NCBI GenBank assembly: GCA_949358305.1
Contig: OX442323.1
Location: 3,348,001-3,412,000 of the forward strand
Source: Strigamia acuminata
Lineage: Eukaryota > Arthropoda > Chilopoda > Geophilomorpha > Linotaeniidae
Reading direction: 5' to 3'
DNA: 64,000 nt
A model generated the notes under the pieces. It ran no database searches. It was not told the origin of the DNA and worked only from the letters and a program-made list of their open reading frames with translations. Shown piece by piece: positions 37,201 to 49,947 of the stretch. Within the stretch, counting starts at the first letter, position 1, and each line of letters starts with the position of its first letter. The position numbers were made by a program, and so were the translations under genes.

Positions 37201-39119
37201 ATTCCCTGCCCGTCATCTTTTTTTTGCTTTAAAACTTGTGGAAATTCCAGCCGTACACGGTAGAAAAGTCGTGTAAGATAATGGAAAGAGAAATGGACGT
37301 TTGTATCAGTATCACAGGTTCCTTCATACATACTTCAATGTAACGTGACTTGGTAAAGAAATTCGAAGTCGAAGTTAAAAGATAGAGGTGAAGGTGGAGT
37401 TCTTTTGTTTTGTTATAAAAAATGTATGAGATATATGACATTAAGGATCAGAGTAGAAAAGTTTGAAATTTTCCAAGGGTTAAATGAAATCCCAACTGGC
37501 TTTGGTGACTGACATGAATGTTCAATCGGATTAAGTTAACATTAAATCGAGCGTTGTTTCATCATTTATGATCCACATTGTGGCAGTATGAGAGGAAAAA
37601 TCGATGTTGATGGATGTTTGGCTCGACGAGATATTCATTTTCCTCCCCCATTGTTTCTCAAATGTGGTATCAACACGTTTGACAGGAGAAAAAAAAGCTT
37701 CTATTGTTTAATTAGATTGAAATATTTTCATCGCCTTTATGTCTTTTTTTGTGCCGTTTTTCCTTTTTCTCTTTTTTTTTTCCTGGGAAATTGAATTTGC
37801 GTGCCCTGCAGTGAAGCACAGGCGGTGCTTTCGATTAGAAAGACATTAATGTACTTTCACGTTTAATATGAAACAAAATCTTGAGATTTAAGGATGAAAA
37901 TGAGATGGGGGAAATATATTTTTTTTAAATTTTAATATGTGATGTTTGTTTAGTGTTTATGTGATAGGAATTGAAAATTTAATTTAATTCATGATGGGAT
38001 TTAAAAAAAGGAAAATTGTAATGAAAATTCTCAGACTTGTTGATTTTAAATTTATCTCGTCGAGATTAAAATCTAATTTTTTAAAATAAATATTTTTTTC
38101 GTTCGTGTCGAACGATATTGCGAGTAGGAGATGGTGTAATGCTTGATTTTAATTTTATTTTTTATTCATTTTACTCAAAAGACCGACGGAAACGAATGGT
38201 CTTTTGTCATGCGTGCATCCATGAGTTAACAGATAAAAGCGAAGATTCCCTTGTGATTTTTCACGATTAGGAGAAACGTGAGAGCGAGTCACGTATTGAT
38301 TGTTTGGGCGCAAAAAATAAAGTTTTGCAATAAATAAAATATAAATTTTAAAAGGAAATAAAAAGAAAAATCACAAAAGGGGGGAGCACGGCAGAATGAA
38401 GACATTGATCGAATTAAAGGGGCCATTGGCAAAGCATTCACCAATTTGGTTACAAAATGGGGCGACTCAAATATTGATCATTTTAAAATAAGTTTATTGT
38501 GATCACAAATTGGGTTGAATTCGTGTACAATATTTTATCTCGCGTATATCACGTTTCGGGGCACGTTGTGTTCAAAATCTTCAAACCAAGTGGAAAAATG
38601 TTCAGACTTAAAAATCAATACAACATTGATGACATTACACGACAAGATATTAATGGAAGAATCGATAAATTTACACGCCATTCCTTGCCCCCTTTCTCTC
38701 GCGAACCTTACAAATTAAATACAAAATTTTAAATTAGCTAATTAATTATTCATTTGCAATTAGAAAATTCCGAATCAGGAATGTGAATTTCTATAATATC
38801 GGGGATTTTTGCTGTTTAAATTAGAAATTTCTGTGGAAAAAATGAATAATACGATAATAATAATAAAATTACAAAGGATAACATAGAACTACGTGGGGAT
38901 AGGATTGTTTGTTGTGTTTTTATTGTTGATGGGAATTGCTTTTTATCGTGGCATTGTAAATTCCCATTTCCGTCCCTGGCACTGGTTTCCATTTCCGTTT
39001 CGAGGATTGTCCTGTTGGACGTAGTTCTGCGTCAATAATAATAAATAATATTATTATTGAGTATCATGATTTTTTTGGGTAGAGTATTGACTGCTTAGTA
39101 TTATTATGGTGCGTTGATT

Positions 39120-39144
39120 TAATAAATAAATAAATAAATAAAAT
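39120..39144. repeat. Microsatellite (TAAA)n
   Basis: Six tetramers. Similar runs occur at 35370-35396 and around 24600-24660. Confidence 0.9.
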
Positions 39145-40019
39145 ATGATCTCCGGGTTATCGTGCCCCAGCAATCACTGCAGCTATACCTATCGATGTCG
39201 ATAGGATTTGTAATGATAATTGTGAAATTTCAAAATTATTCATTTGTGGAATTTATAGTATTGTTATTTGTAGTGATTTTTTAGATAACTTTGTGATTTA
39301 AATTTTTTAATTGGGCACCAGACTGACCCCTGTTTCTTTCTACTCTCTAAAACCTTGACCCCTCTCCCGATTTTCGACTTCTCTTTTTCTTAGAATTAGT
39401 CAACCTTGCTTTCAACAAAGACAAGACTAAAATCATTTCCTTCAGTCGTCCTCGTGCCCGGACTCCTTACCCCACTGCTGTGTTCTGCTTCCCTGCATAT
39501 CTTACACTTGATTGACAGTTTGTCAGGAGCGCTGCACTCTCACAGCAGCACCACCTATGTTAAAAACCCTAGAATAAACTCACTTGTTATATTACTGTCC
39601 ACCTTGGCTGACCGGTTATTTCATGACTCTGAACATTCAACAATATCTTTAGTAAAAACGTACTACCAACCCAATCCGTCACTGTCCTGGGTCTGACTCT
39701 GGACCCTCGCTTGACGTTCGTCCCCCACATTCACAACCTAACCAAATTTCTCACTTGATCCACCTTCATCATCAAACACCTACGGAAAGTCTTGTCTCGT
39801 AAGGAAATCACCAAGTACATCAAGGCCAAGATTTATCCAACCATCTCGTACGCCTCGGTCCCCTGGACCTCGTCCCCCGGAGGTTCATGACTTCTCTTAG
39901 GACCGCATACTATCTTGTCTCCTGGGCAGCCTATAAGATACACCCAGATCCCGTGTCACTTCGTACTGCAACCGTCATAATATCCTGACTTTGACTAACC
40001 TCTTACGTCTCAAAGATTA

Positions 40020-40050
40020 CTACACAAGTGAAATGCCTCGGCCAATGGAA
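40020..40050 (+). repeat. Family 1 transposon fragment inside LINE remnant
   Basis: ctacacaagtgaaatgcctc followed by ggccaatggaa matches the right subterminal region of family 1 (ctacaccagtgaaatggctc, ggccaatagga at 16743-16775) with about three differences. No family 1 end is found beside it. Confidence 0.55.
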
Positions 40051-40273
40051 GCCAAGATTCCAGGGCTCCTCTTGAGTGTGGAAAGAGTTTCGCTACCAGG
40101 CTAAATTGTTTCCTCATCGTTGTACCCAGATATGGAATGACCTCCTTTGATGTACGGGATACGATATTCAACTGCTTCGTCTCAAGATGGCAGTCACATT
40201 TCCGCCATCTCTACGACCAGCTACCAAGTGTCCAAAAAAGTAAACATCTGTAATACATGGACGCATTACATAT

Positions 40274-40450
40274 TAGACTTCTAAACTCCTAAACAGAATG
40301 TTGGATTTAACCCGTCGCAAATGCGCGATGTAGAAGCTTCCGGAAATGACGTCATATGACGTAAAAGTGAAATGAAGCCGGAAGTGTGCGGACGGACAGA
40401 CGGACATGACCGTTTTAATAGACTTTCTAAACATCAGGTTTAGAAGTCTA
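40274..40450. mobile_element. Small inverted-repeat element nested in LINE 3' part, 177 bp
   Basis: Starts tagacttctaaac and ends gtttagaagtcta. It carries gacggacagacggacatgac inside. It lies between the LINE coding remnant and its AAT-rich tail. Confidence 0.6.
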
Positions 40451-41259
40451 AAAAGTGCACAACACCCCTTTTCCAGTATTTTGACTCCATCGGAGTGTGC
40501 AATAAATAATAATAATAATGAAATGAAACAGATGAAAATGAGGTGCTAGGAAGCGACATTGCGCATCGATTCACCACTTTCTAATTCACCGATTGCATAT
40601 ATCTGTGCAACATTTCCCCCGTTCTTACATCGCCATTCAACAAGCTTATCGCATAAAGCTCGATGCGTATGAACGTCGCACGAGTATTTTCCACGGTGTG
40701 GCTCAGTAAAGTGAAAAACTTTTATGTTACTATACCACATCCTTCTCCCTCGCGGGTGAGGTAATCGGGAAAAAGCGTGTGAAACGTCAAGTCATTGTGC
40801 TGACAAAATGACGAGGGTGGGAGCGGAAAGTTTCTTGCACCATGTGTGCCCTCAAGCGTTAGCTTGGATTGGCGGCGAACGCTCAAAAGAGTACTTTGCC
40901 ACTGTATTCGAAAATTGAGATATTAAAATAATCAAAGTCCTTGATAGACCTTTCACGTTTCCAGCCAAGACTCATTTACTTCGCACGCTCTAAACCCTCC
41001 TTCCATCCTCAAACTCATCACACATTTTTTTTCTTCTTCTCCTCTTCCTCTTCTTTTATTCTCCCATCTTTCCCTTCTTCGATGATAAAATGCAGGGTCG
41101 AAATCGCGAGGATTTACATTCTCTTATTATTTTTTTTGGCAAACAAGTGAATTTATTTACGTCGGAAAAACGAATTGTCTTAATTTAACTTTTGGAATAT
41201 TGTATTTTTTTTTTACGTATGATTTTTCATAAAGGCAATGAATTCAAATAAAGTGTATA

Positions 41260-41642
41260 CTCTGTCCATGTGTAACTTGGGCCTATTTCCGATTGGCTGA
41301 GCCTCATAACTCACTCTGTGCTGCCACCAGAAAAAATAGTTCAGAGTGGTTTTAAATTTGTTTGATGATTTTAATCATTGAAATGATGTAATGTTGTTTG
41401 TATTTTCTAAGAAAATGTATCTTAAAGTCATAAAATAAAGATTTATGTTGGTTTATTTCCACATTCTTGTTTATTAAGTTTATTGCATGCTTCTTCCAGG
41501 GAACAAAACAATTTTTTTCTTGGTTGTTTTGTCTGGAAAACAGTCTAAATGGCAACCATTGTTTTGATTTATTTTTGGTATCACTACACAAGTGAAAAGG
41601 CTCAGCCAATCGGAAATAGGCCCAAGTTACACATGGACAGAG
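41260..41642 (+). mobile_element. Small TA-type transposon, family 1, copy 3 (383 bp)
   Basis: ctctgtccatgtgtaacttg and its complement ending acatggacagag. The arms run inverted through gggcctatttccgattggct. TA on both sides (41258-41259, 41643-41644). Interior words are ctgtgctgccaccag and ctacacaagtgaaaaggctc. Confidence 0.88.
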
Positions 41643-43350
41643 TATAGTTTCTCCCTTTTTTATTAGTGAGAAGATGAGTGCTGGGAAAAAGGTATTCGAT
41701 ACTATTTGCCTGGCGTTGTATATAGGACTTTTTTGCGTTTTGTTTGTTTCGAAAGGACGAAAGGAAATGAAAAGTGCTGAGACAGGCGGAAGACGAGGAA
41801 AAGCTTGAAACGTACAACAAATTATGATCATTTTGGAGAAACTAGCAGCTGCACTGGGAATTTGCCAGAAGTCATAATGGGCGCCATAATGAGCTCATTG
41901 AAGAGCACACACATAGAATCACAACATCCGATAATGTGTCACGCAATGGTATTGATAACAGTCGACAAGGGCACTATTTCTATTATGCAACGTGCTGACG
42001 ATCGACCTAAGGCAGCTCTTGTTTCCTAAATGGACGATTCATCAGATGATTAAGTGAATGAAATGGGCATCTAAGATGTTGCCAGAAAACACTTTGATAA
42101 ACACAAAAGGCCTAAAGCAGCGCGAGATAATCAGGTGCAGTTTGGAGTTGCGAAGATGTTGCAGGTCGTCATCCGACGGTCACTAGGGATAACGCCTGCG
42201 CCTTGCAACACTAATAACACGTTGCCATTCTGCTCGCCCCACAATGACCCGAGTCTATTAACTATTGTTCATTGGCTTTGTAATGGCGGACGAGGTTAAT
42301 GAATGGACAAACCCCGTGTCTCGTTACACTTTCTTGTCGACAAAAGATGGAGAAGATTGACGAGGATTTTCGCGAGGGTTTGTTGCAGACAACGCTGAAT
42401 AAAAGAAGGAAAAGAGAATAAATTGATGCGGGTCCACTTTTACATAATGTAAACGCCGCCGCTTTAGCCGGTAAATAAGATAAGTCGGAATCTATGAATA
42501 TTAAATGTATGTTTTCAACGTTTTCAACGGCAAAGCTTTTACACTAAGTATTTTCTCTTTATGCTCTTGGGTGTGACAGGACGGCACAAATGCAATTTTA
42601 CTTTTGTTATCGTGCCACCAGAGTCTCACGTTCGCCTTGTTTGCCATCGTTCATTAGTGATAAGACGCTTATCGTCCCTTGCATTGTGCACTCATTTGGA
42701 CCGAGATGAGATGGGAAAGAGAGAGGAGATGAAATGGGAGTAGTGGGGGAGGGGACGGGGAGAGGGAAAAAAAGGCAATGACAAAATCACCTTCACATGT
42801 CGTGTACGTTTCGCTGTGTGCTTCATTTCGTTTACTACTATCAGGTCAAATAATTAGGGCCAACCACATAGTCATGAGCTGAAACCACACGTCTAATAAA
42901 GACATCGGACGAGGGAGCGAGAGATATTCCCAGCTGAAATACAATCCGCTTTGTTCGGTAATGGGTTTCGTACTAAACGTGGCTTATTGTGGTGTGGATT
43001 AAGTTGGGGAAGGGAGAAAGAAAAAACGGGGGTTCACGAGTTTTTAATATTGGATGGAGAAGGAAAAAAAGTGTTTTTCTTCTCTTTCAATTTTCACTCT
43101 TCCGAGCATGTGTCAGATCTGGTGAAGAGGAAATGAGGAAAGTGAGCGGCAAAAAGAGTGCACACATGCGGCGTGGAATAGGGAAAACGATACTGGAAAG
43201 AAATGGGGAATTTTTGGTGCGTCTAATGGCGTTTTTGTACAGCGGATCAAGTGTTATGCGAATTTAAATTGGCCAAAAGTTATTCCGTCTCATGAAATTT
43301 TATTGCGCCGCTTCGAGTGTTGAGACGGATATACCGAACGTGGAAATTAG

Positions 43351-43376
43351 ATTATTATTATTATTATTTTTATTAT
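43351..43376. repeat. Microsatellite (ATT)n
   Basis: Short run of ATT trinucleotides with one interruption. Confidence 0.85.
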
Positions 43377-44619
43377 GGTCGGGGGTTAGATTGTTTTGAA
43401 AAATGTTCTCTCTTTGCGCTTTTCATTTGGCTGCTTTTGCGCGATTTGCGACGCTTTTCTTCGTTTCTCGCGTTCGTGCGCCCGACTCGTTTTCTCAGGG
43501 GCGCAAAGTGGGAATTATTGACGAAACAATTTGGTCGGCAAAACGACAAAGAACATTAAAAACATTTGCGTGCACCCCAAGGTTGGACTGGCTTTAGCTT
43601 TATCAGAATAAGAATGTTAATGTCTTCCGAAATAATACGCTGGCGTGTTATTTTAATCGCGATGTGGACGACGTTGAATTAAACATTAAGTAATGCTACG
43701 CCACCTGCAACGGTTTCGAGTTGCAGAGAAAGAAATAACGGCCATTAAGTTCGCCTCCGTTCCCTGTTGTTGACAAAAACACGCGACTGTAAATAAAATA
43801 TTGTTCTTTTTTCCTTTTTGGGAAGAATTGTTTGATTGGCGTTTTAGATTTTAATTAATTAAATCCGTCGGTGGAAGCAAAGAAATGCGAAACGGGGGAA
43901 AACAGGATCTATTGCTTTATTTATATTGGATGGTTGGCGCATGCTCAGTGGGTGACTAATCAACACTGGAATAAAATCTCTTGGCGTCACCATGGAGATA
44001 CGGTTAAGCTCATAAAACACTTTGGTTGTCGACAAGTCAAGCAAGGTTATTTAATTGCCAAACCATGGTGATTCGACCGAGATTTGTATCCAGTTTTCCT
44101 GACAAAATAATCGGGGAAGGAAAAAGTGCACTTTTTTTTTCTTCTTTTTTTTTTTTTTTTTTTACATATTTTAAGACATGCATTGGACAATCACTCAGCG
44201 TGAATAAAGAGTGAGTTGGAAAAGCACCACTTTGTTCTCCCAAAGGATGCCAATCGTTTTTCAAACGAATCGATGAGGATAAGAGTTTAAGAGGAAGAAA
44301 GAGTAGTAAAAAAAGGGAGAAATAAAAAAATATACAACGTGGAAGAAGAATCTTGCCACTGTACTGATGGAATCAGCATTACACGCTAAATTACCCAAAA
44401 AAAGGGAAAAAGGAAGTTTCTATGCGCAGTATCTCATTCATTCTGCTTGAATGGATTATAGCACGTAATATCGTTGGTAATTAGGGCGTCTTTGATGTGA
44501 AATCAAGTGCGAAGACATGGATAAAAAAAATTTTTTTTTTTAAATATCCGGTAATTATGAATAAAATTTATGCTTGAGATAAATCGACATTTTTTTGTTT
44601 CAATTGATTGTTTTCGTAT

Positions 44620-44682
44620 ACTACGGTTACATGCACGGAATATTTCGAAAACCGAAAATGATCACGGTGCATGTAAACGTAG
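44620..44682. repeat. Short inverted repeat (ctacggttacatgcac), 63 bp
   Basis: actacggttacatgcac at 44620 faces gtgcatgtaaacgtagt ending at 44682. It looks like the two ends of a heavily deleted DNA transposon, but no target duplication was confirmed. Confidence 0.5.
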
Positions 44683-45886
44683 TGTAAGTTGTTGTTTGGA
44701 AACGTCGAAACAGTAAACATGGGTGAATTATTGTCATTTGTTGGATCAATTTTTTGAATTGAACTATAAAGCTTGGCAGAGAAAGAAATTTAAAAATTGC
44801 GACAAACAAAAGCAATTCCCAGACGACGTTCTGTTTCGTCTTGAGGAAATTTTAATGCTTCTTCGGAATTGATTTTTAAGTGTTGGATTGTTTGACGAAA
44901 GCGGGAATAATCTCGCTTTATGTTATTTACGATAAGAAAGAGGAATTGCGATGCAAAAAAAAAGAGAAGGACATCTTCTCCCAGCGTCCATATTTGGCAG
45001 TTTAAAAGGCTTGTAAGACCTTTGTTATGGTCTCCAGAAGGGTCTCTCTTTTTATGTGTGGATGCAGGGACGGTTGGAACTCCACTTTAATCTGGCTCGA
45101 GGAGACGATCAGACACTTGAATACTTATCGCTGTCTCCTGGGGGACCAATAGGGGCGCAAAAGATTGCTCTGCAATTCGAAAACGCCCCCCGTACTTTGC
45201 TCATCAAACACTTGCACTACAGGGCAACGTCTTAGTCCATGGCTCGATGCCCATCAAAGCTGCGTTTTCATGGCCATGCACTGCTGTTTTATACATCAGC
45301 TTATCTTGTTTTATGGATTTACAAGGATATTTTTTTCTTAAATGTATATTTTATCAGCCGGTCGGCGAAATTCGTGGCGAAAGGCGAGTTTTTCGCACTT
45401 GTAATTTCGTCGTGAGCTGCCTCGTTTTGCCGGCCATTACGTTGGAGGTAAATAAAGTTTTTTCATCACCTACTCAGCAGTTTTGAGACGGAAGGAGAAA
45501 AAAGAGAACACTGTTAGCTCGGAGTAATCCCAGAAAATCCACAGCACATCTGTCAGCTTGAATCATGAGGAAGTGAACATTGTATAAAGAAGCCTAGCAC
45601 ATTCTCTTTCTCTTTTACAAACCGAGCCAATCAAAGAGGAGCGAGGATTGCCTTCTCTCTCATTGCACATTGAAAATGGTGGGAAGGAGGTCGTTCGATA
45701 TCTGATTCAATTTGTAATCGTTCCTAGTCTTTTTGTGAACCAGTCGGAGCATGTATTTTATGAATAAATCGATAGCACCTAGTTGAAATGGAACCGGCTT
45801 TAAACGTATTGTTTAATCGCGCAGTTTGCAGCGTTTAGTTCTACCAGAGTCTATTTTTTCACACTTTTTCCGTCATTATTTTGTCC

Positions 45887-46327
45887 ATGGAAACACAAGG
45901 GAGCAGGTAAAATTTAAAAACTTGCTTTTACTTGAAAAAGCAGCTAAAAACTCGCCCGCTTGAGCAAACACAATACTGGTAGCAGAGGATGGTTCCAACG
46001 TTAAAGGAACGTTGCAACATCTTGCGTTTTTATTCAAAGTTTTGTTTTGAAGCGAGCTTGTACTCACCCGCTCCGATCAAACTGAGTTTGATTTACCAGC
46101 TTAAAGCTTGCTGGTGGTTTGGTCATGTGACTTTGACAGCCAATCAGAATCGTGAGGAAATTCTTGAAGGAGATTTTGGCGGAAATTTCTGGCTAGCTAC
46201 CTAGCTAGCTTGAGTTTGCCAGTTAAGCTGGTAAGCCAAAAGCGGGTCAGGTGAGCTTGTAAATGACTCCCTCTTTAAACTTGTACTAGCAAGCTTTGGA
46301 ATTTTTCCCACTCCTTTGTGTTTCCAT
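45887..46327. mobile_element. Inverted-repeat element with ATGGAAACAC ends, 441 bp
   Basis: atggaaacacaagggagcag, then aaaacttgct on the left. The right end is the complement of atggaaacacaaaggagtgg and aaagcttgct. The interior carries further short palindromes (accagcttaaagcttgctgg, ttccaacgttaaaggaac). Not assigned to a superfamily. Confidence 0.65.
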
Positions 46328-47685
46328 CTTTAGTCCTTATTTTCAATCAACGTCGTCTGGTGATGGAGAGTGGCGTTTTTTGAACTACTTTTCTATTCAT
46401 TTGTATCCATCTATAGCCAATGGGAGTTTGCCACAAGTTTATGAAACAGAATACAATAAAAACCGTTATAACTTCGCGGTTAAACTCCGTTTATACCGAG
46501 ATTTGTAAGTGTAATTTCCAAAAGTTGGTAATTTTACTTACTCTGTGTATTTTGTTCTTTGCATTTTTTTGGGAGGGTTGTTTGTATCACTGATTGATGT
46601 TTTTTGGAGAAAATAGAAAATAAAAAAATACAACAATCTGGCTTGTGGAATCTGCAACGTTTTTTTTATCTTTTTTTTACTTGCAATTTGGTTTGTTTTT
46701 GTGTTTAAAAAAAGTAAATGAAAGTGTCACACTTGCTTTAGCACTGAATGTTAGTTAGTAGCCAATGTTGCATCAACTGTTCCCTGGAGGTTTGCTGCGT
46801 CCTTTCTTTTATTCATGGCAGAACAACAGTGGCGCAATTTTGCCGAGTGCGCACGTCCGCCAATTTGGACGTGTCAGTTGTCGGATTGAGGCTAGTTTGT
46901 TCCTAATAAAAAGCCGACTTGTTTTCATAAAGCAGCGCCGAGACTTAAAACCTTATTTAAAATACAAAATACTCGCGAAACAACACACTTTGACTTTCAT
47001 TTCATTTGAAGCGAATTACCAAAAGAAAAAAAAAATAAAGAAAGAAAAAAAAAACTTTTTACTTTGACTTTTTCAAACTCACTTTCCAACGCAGCTAAAT
47101 CAAATCTTTTCTAATAAAACGTGGATATATTTCGTTTGGTGTGACGTGTGGCGAAGAGAAAGGAAAGGCGAGTATCGTTTTGACAGTGCAATTCGCATGA
47201 CCCCAAACAACAGTTTGCTTTTAGCTGGGTCGGTCAAGAGCCAGACGAAGGGAATAAGAGGAGCAACATGGAGATCAGAGTCGGTGGAAATGTGTCACTG
47301 ATCATTAGGATTACCCGCATCGCCTTTTAACCTCGGCAATGCGCTTGCGCGGCTTTCTAAAAGCATTGCAAATGAGGTCGTCTGACAGAACCACAACTCC
47401 ATATATTACACTTGACTAACGTCTGCTCGCTTCTTCTTCACTCCGAGCTCTTAAATGGATATTCTTCTCTTTTACTAAACCAAAACTTTCTTCTGACTTG
47501 TGAGTGAAACTTCTTTCGATGTAGTGCAGTGGTTCCAAACCGGAAACGGTTTTATTTAGAAAATTATTATCAATGTAAAATATCAATTTTTAAATATCTA
47601 TTAGTGCACTCCATGGGAGAGACATTGGACAAACTAAGACAATTCACTGACGTGTATTAAAGGAAATAAATTAAAAATTGCAGTA

Positions 47686-47827
47686 GCTGCATTCAAAAAC
47701 TCTAAAACGTATGCAAAACTCGTTTCGTGTTTGTACGTGACGTCATTCCCATGTTATTCAATGGGAATGACGTCACGTACAAACACGAAACGAGTTTTGC
47801 ATACGTTTTAGAGTTTTTGAATGCAGC
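47686..47827. mobile_element. Perfect palindrome, 67-bp arms, 8-base loop
   Basis: The left arm starts gctgcattcaaaaactctaa and ends gacgtcattcccat. The loop is gttattca. The right arm is its exact complement. TA lies on both sides (47684-47685, 47828-47829), so it is likely a foldback small transposon. I compared the arms base by base and found no mismatch. Confidence 0.92.
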
Positions 47828-47862
47828 TAGTGTTTTGTATTTGAGTATTCACTCTCTGTATA

Positions 47863-48700
47863 CTCTGAACCAATACAACGTTGACCTATTTCCAATTGGT
47901 TGAGCCGGATTACGCCTAACTGTGGACTGTGCTCTACTATGCGGAAAGTTGTTTATTTTCAATGAATTTCAGTGTAAAAAGTGATTAGAATGATGGATTT
48001 TATTTAATTGGAAATAGAATGTTTATTTAATTTGCTAAACTTGCTGTTTTGTTTGTTTTTATTCAATCAAAAAATGTTTGCATAGTGTTAGTAATTGATC
48101 ACAATAGAGAGTTTGCGGGATGCATTTTTCCCTTACAGTTAAAGACTATACGGTATAAAAATAGTGTAAGGGAAAAATGATAAAGTAAGTGTTTGCGGGC
48201 TGCACGTTTCCCTTATCACTACACTATTTCAGCCAACTACTGACATTAGTAATTTTGGACCTAAAAATTCAATTTGGGGGCGTAAATGTGCAAATGTCTG
48301 CATAAAATTCCATTATTATGCCTATAAAGTATGGTTTTGGGCCTAAAATTCAATTTTGGGCCTCACTTATCATTCAATCTACGTACCTATGACTGTGATG
48401 TGTTTGATCGGGACAACAAAATAATCGCCATTTGCAATAGGCGGGGCTAACAATATAGTGTTCTCAATTCTGATTGGCTGCGCTATATTTTAATTTAGTG
48501 TTGAAAACGATACACTAAAGATTTTTCCCTTACGATATGACACTAAAATAGTGTAAGTGGCACAAAATAAGGGAAAAATGCATCCCGCAAACTCTCTAAT
48601 GTCTGGAGTTCGATTACAATTCTGGTGTTATGGGCTACTTTTTTGTGCCGCTACACCAGTGATACGGCTGGAGTTAGGTCAACGTTACATCGGTTTAGAG
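47863..48700 (+). mobile_element. Small TA-type transposon, family 1, copy 4 (838 bp, carries nested insertion)
   Basis: ctctgaaccaatacaacgtt and its complement ending aacgttacatcggtttagag, flanked by TA. Interior words are cctaactgtggactgtgctc and ctacaccagtgatacggctg. Removing the nested 490-bp element (48107-48596) and one TA leaves about 346 bp, close to the other copies. Confidence 0.82.
48107..48596 (+). mobile_element. Family 2 transposon, copy 1, 490 bp, nested
   Basis: gagagtttgcgggatgcatt and its complement aatgcatcccgcaaactctc. TA on both sides (48105-48106, 48597-48598). It also carries a second, subterminal tgtttgcgggctgcacgttt. The same-length copy at 53680 is in the opposite orientation. 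No coding frame of note. Confidence 0.9.
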
Positions 48701-49947
48701 TATACAGCAAATCGAAAAGTTTCACTCGTACCCAAGGTCGAGCAAAGTGTATTAGGTTCCGTCATCAGAGATTGAAATGACGGTTCCGGTCTGGCTTTAG
48801 CACTGTTGATTTGAATGGCACACTCTTTTTTTCCTCTCTTTTTCGTTTGCCAAACTCAATCTTTGTATTGGTGCGTAAACGGAAGTGGGTTTGTGCCGTT
48901 TGACCTAATGTATATGCGGCATCTCTTCGGGAGGTCGAGTGACAATATACTCGTGGGTCTTGGGCGAGGTGGCAATTTCGAACTGCAGCTTGTTAGCAAT
49001 TTTCTTTAGCTAGCTTTGCCTTTAGCTCCTCGTGGCTGTTTTCTTTTTCTTTCCGGCAATACAAACTCCTACAGGAAATGGTTTCATTACCAGCAGATTT
49101 TTTTTTACTCTCTTTTTCTTCTTTCTTGTTGCAATTGGAAGTAAAAGTTGGAACGATGGGATTAAGAAGTTAATTGAGCGTTGGACGATTTTATTGCTAA
49201 ACTTTTTTAATGTGTATTTTGTAAATAGAATTTTTAATTTAATCTGTTCTTTTTTTTTCCCTAGCTGGGGGAGGGGGTGGGGGGGGGGTGGGATTTTTCG
49301 AATCATGTAATTGCAAATTTCGGTTGCTCATTAACGAGGAAACGAAGAGCGCCAAGTTGAAGGTTTTAAGTATTGAGAGACACGGGGAGCAGGTCATCTT
49401 TCTTTTCTGCTCGCGCAGTTTAAAATATGAAGGAGGAACGCACGAGGAGGTAATATTGAAACAATGCAAGCGGCTTCAGCCAAGTGTAAAGACGTAATGC
49501 TTTAAGTATAGCACACACCATTTACGCGAGCAATGTTTTGAAGCCCCTCCCTCGCCTCTCTCTCCTTTCCGCTCGGTGCGTCTAATGTGTTACCAGTGTC
49601 GCGAGTGATGAAAGAAAGGTGAACACTTGAATCACATTGATAAATGACAACGAGGAAGAAAAGATGTGTATTGATAAAGCGAAATGGGTCAACGATGAAT
49701 GAAATGAGGTGAGGTTTGTGCATAAGCATGAGTTGGTTTCAAGTGAGATTTGCAAATGAGATTTGTAAGAATGATATGTGATTTATTATTCTAAGCGTGG
49801 ATGTTTAATAAAATGTCTGCTTTCAGTTTTGGTTTAATTTTATTGTTGTATTTAAGGAAATTGTGTGCTTGGTATAACATTTTTATGTAATAATTTTGTG
49901 GGGGTATCTGGGTGTTAAGTTCTGGCATTTGAAGTGTTTATTTTTCG

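Larger units (their letters stand above)
39390..40510 (+). pseudogene. Decayed non-LTR retrotransposon, reverse transcriptase C-terminal part
   Basis: Broken frames on the plus strand read AFNKDKTKIISFSRPR (from 39408), then VTVLGLTLDPRLTFVPHIHN (from 39678), then IKAKIYPTISYASVPW, and near 40100 RYQAKLFPHRCTQIWNDLL. These correspond to the lysine-rich motif before the late reverse transcriptase region, the VLGxxLDxxLTF motif, the tyrosine-rich thumb and the WN(S/D)L motif near the C-terminus of Jockey/CR1-like LINE proteins. Stops and shifts break it, for example TGA shortly after AVFCFPAYLTLD. A 3' tail of AAT repeats at 40500-40519 fits a LINE end. A small inverted-repeat element (40274-40450) sits in the 3' part and a family 1 fragment at 40020-40050. 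Clade assignment is tentative. Confidence 0.75.

Noticed and set aside
38884-39030. Inverted agaactacgt / acgtagttct pair
   Set aside because: Only about 10 bp match cleanly. Too weak to call an element.
47525-47620. cagtggttccaaaccgg, which resembles a hAT end
   Set aside because: No partner end or 8-bp duplication was found.
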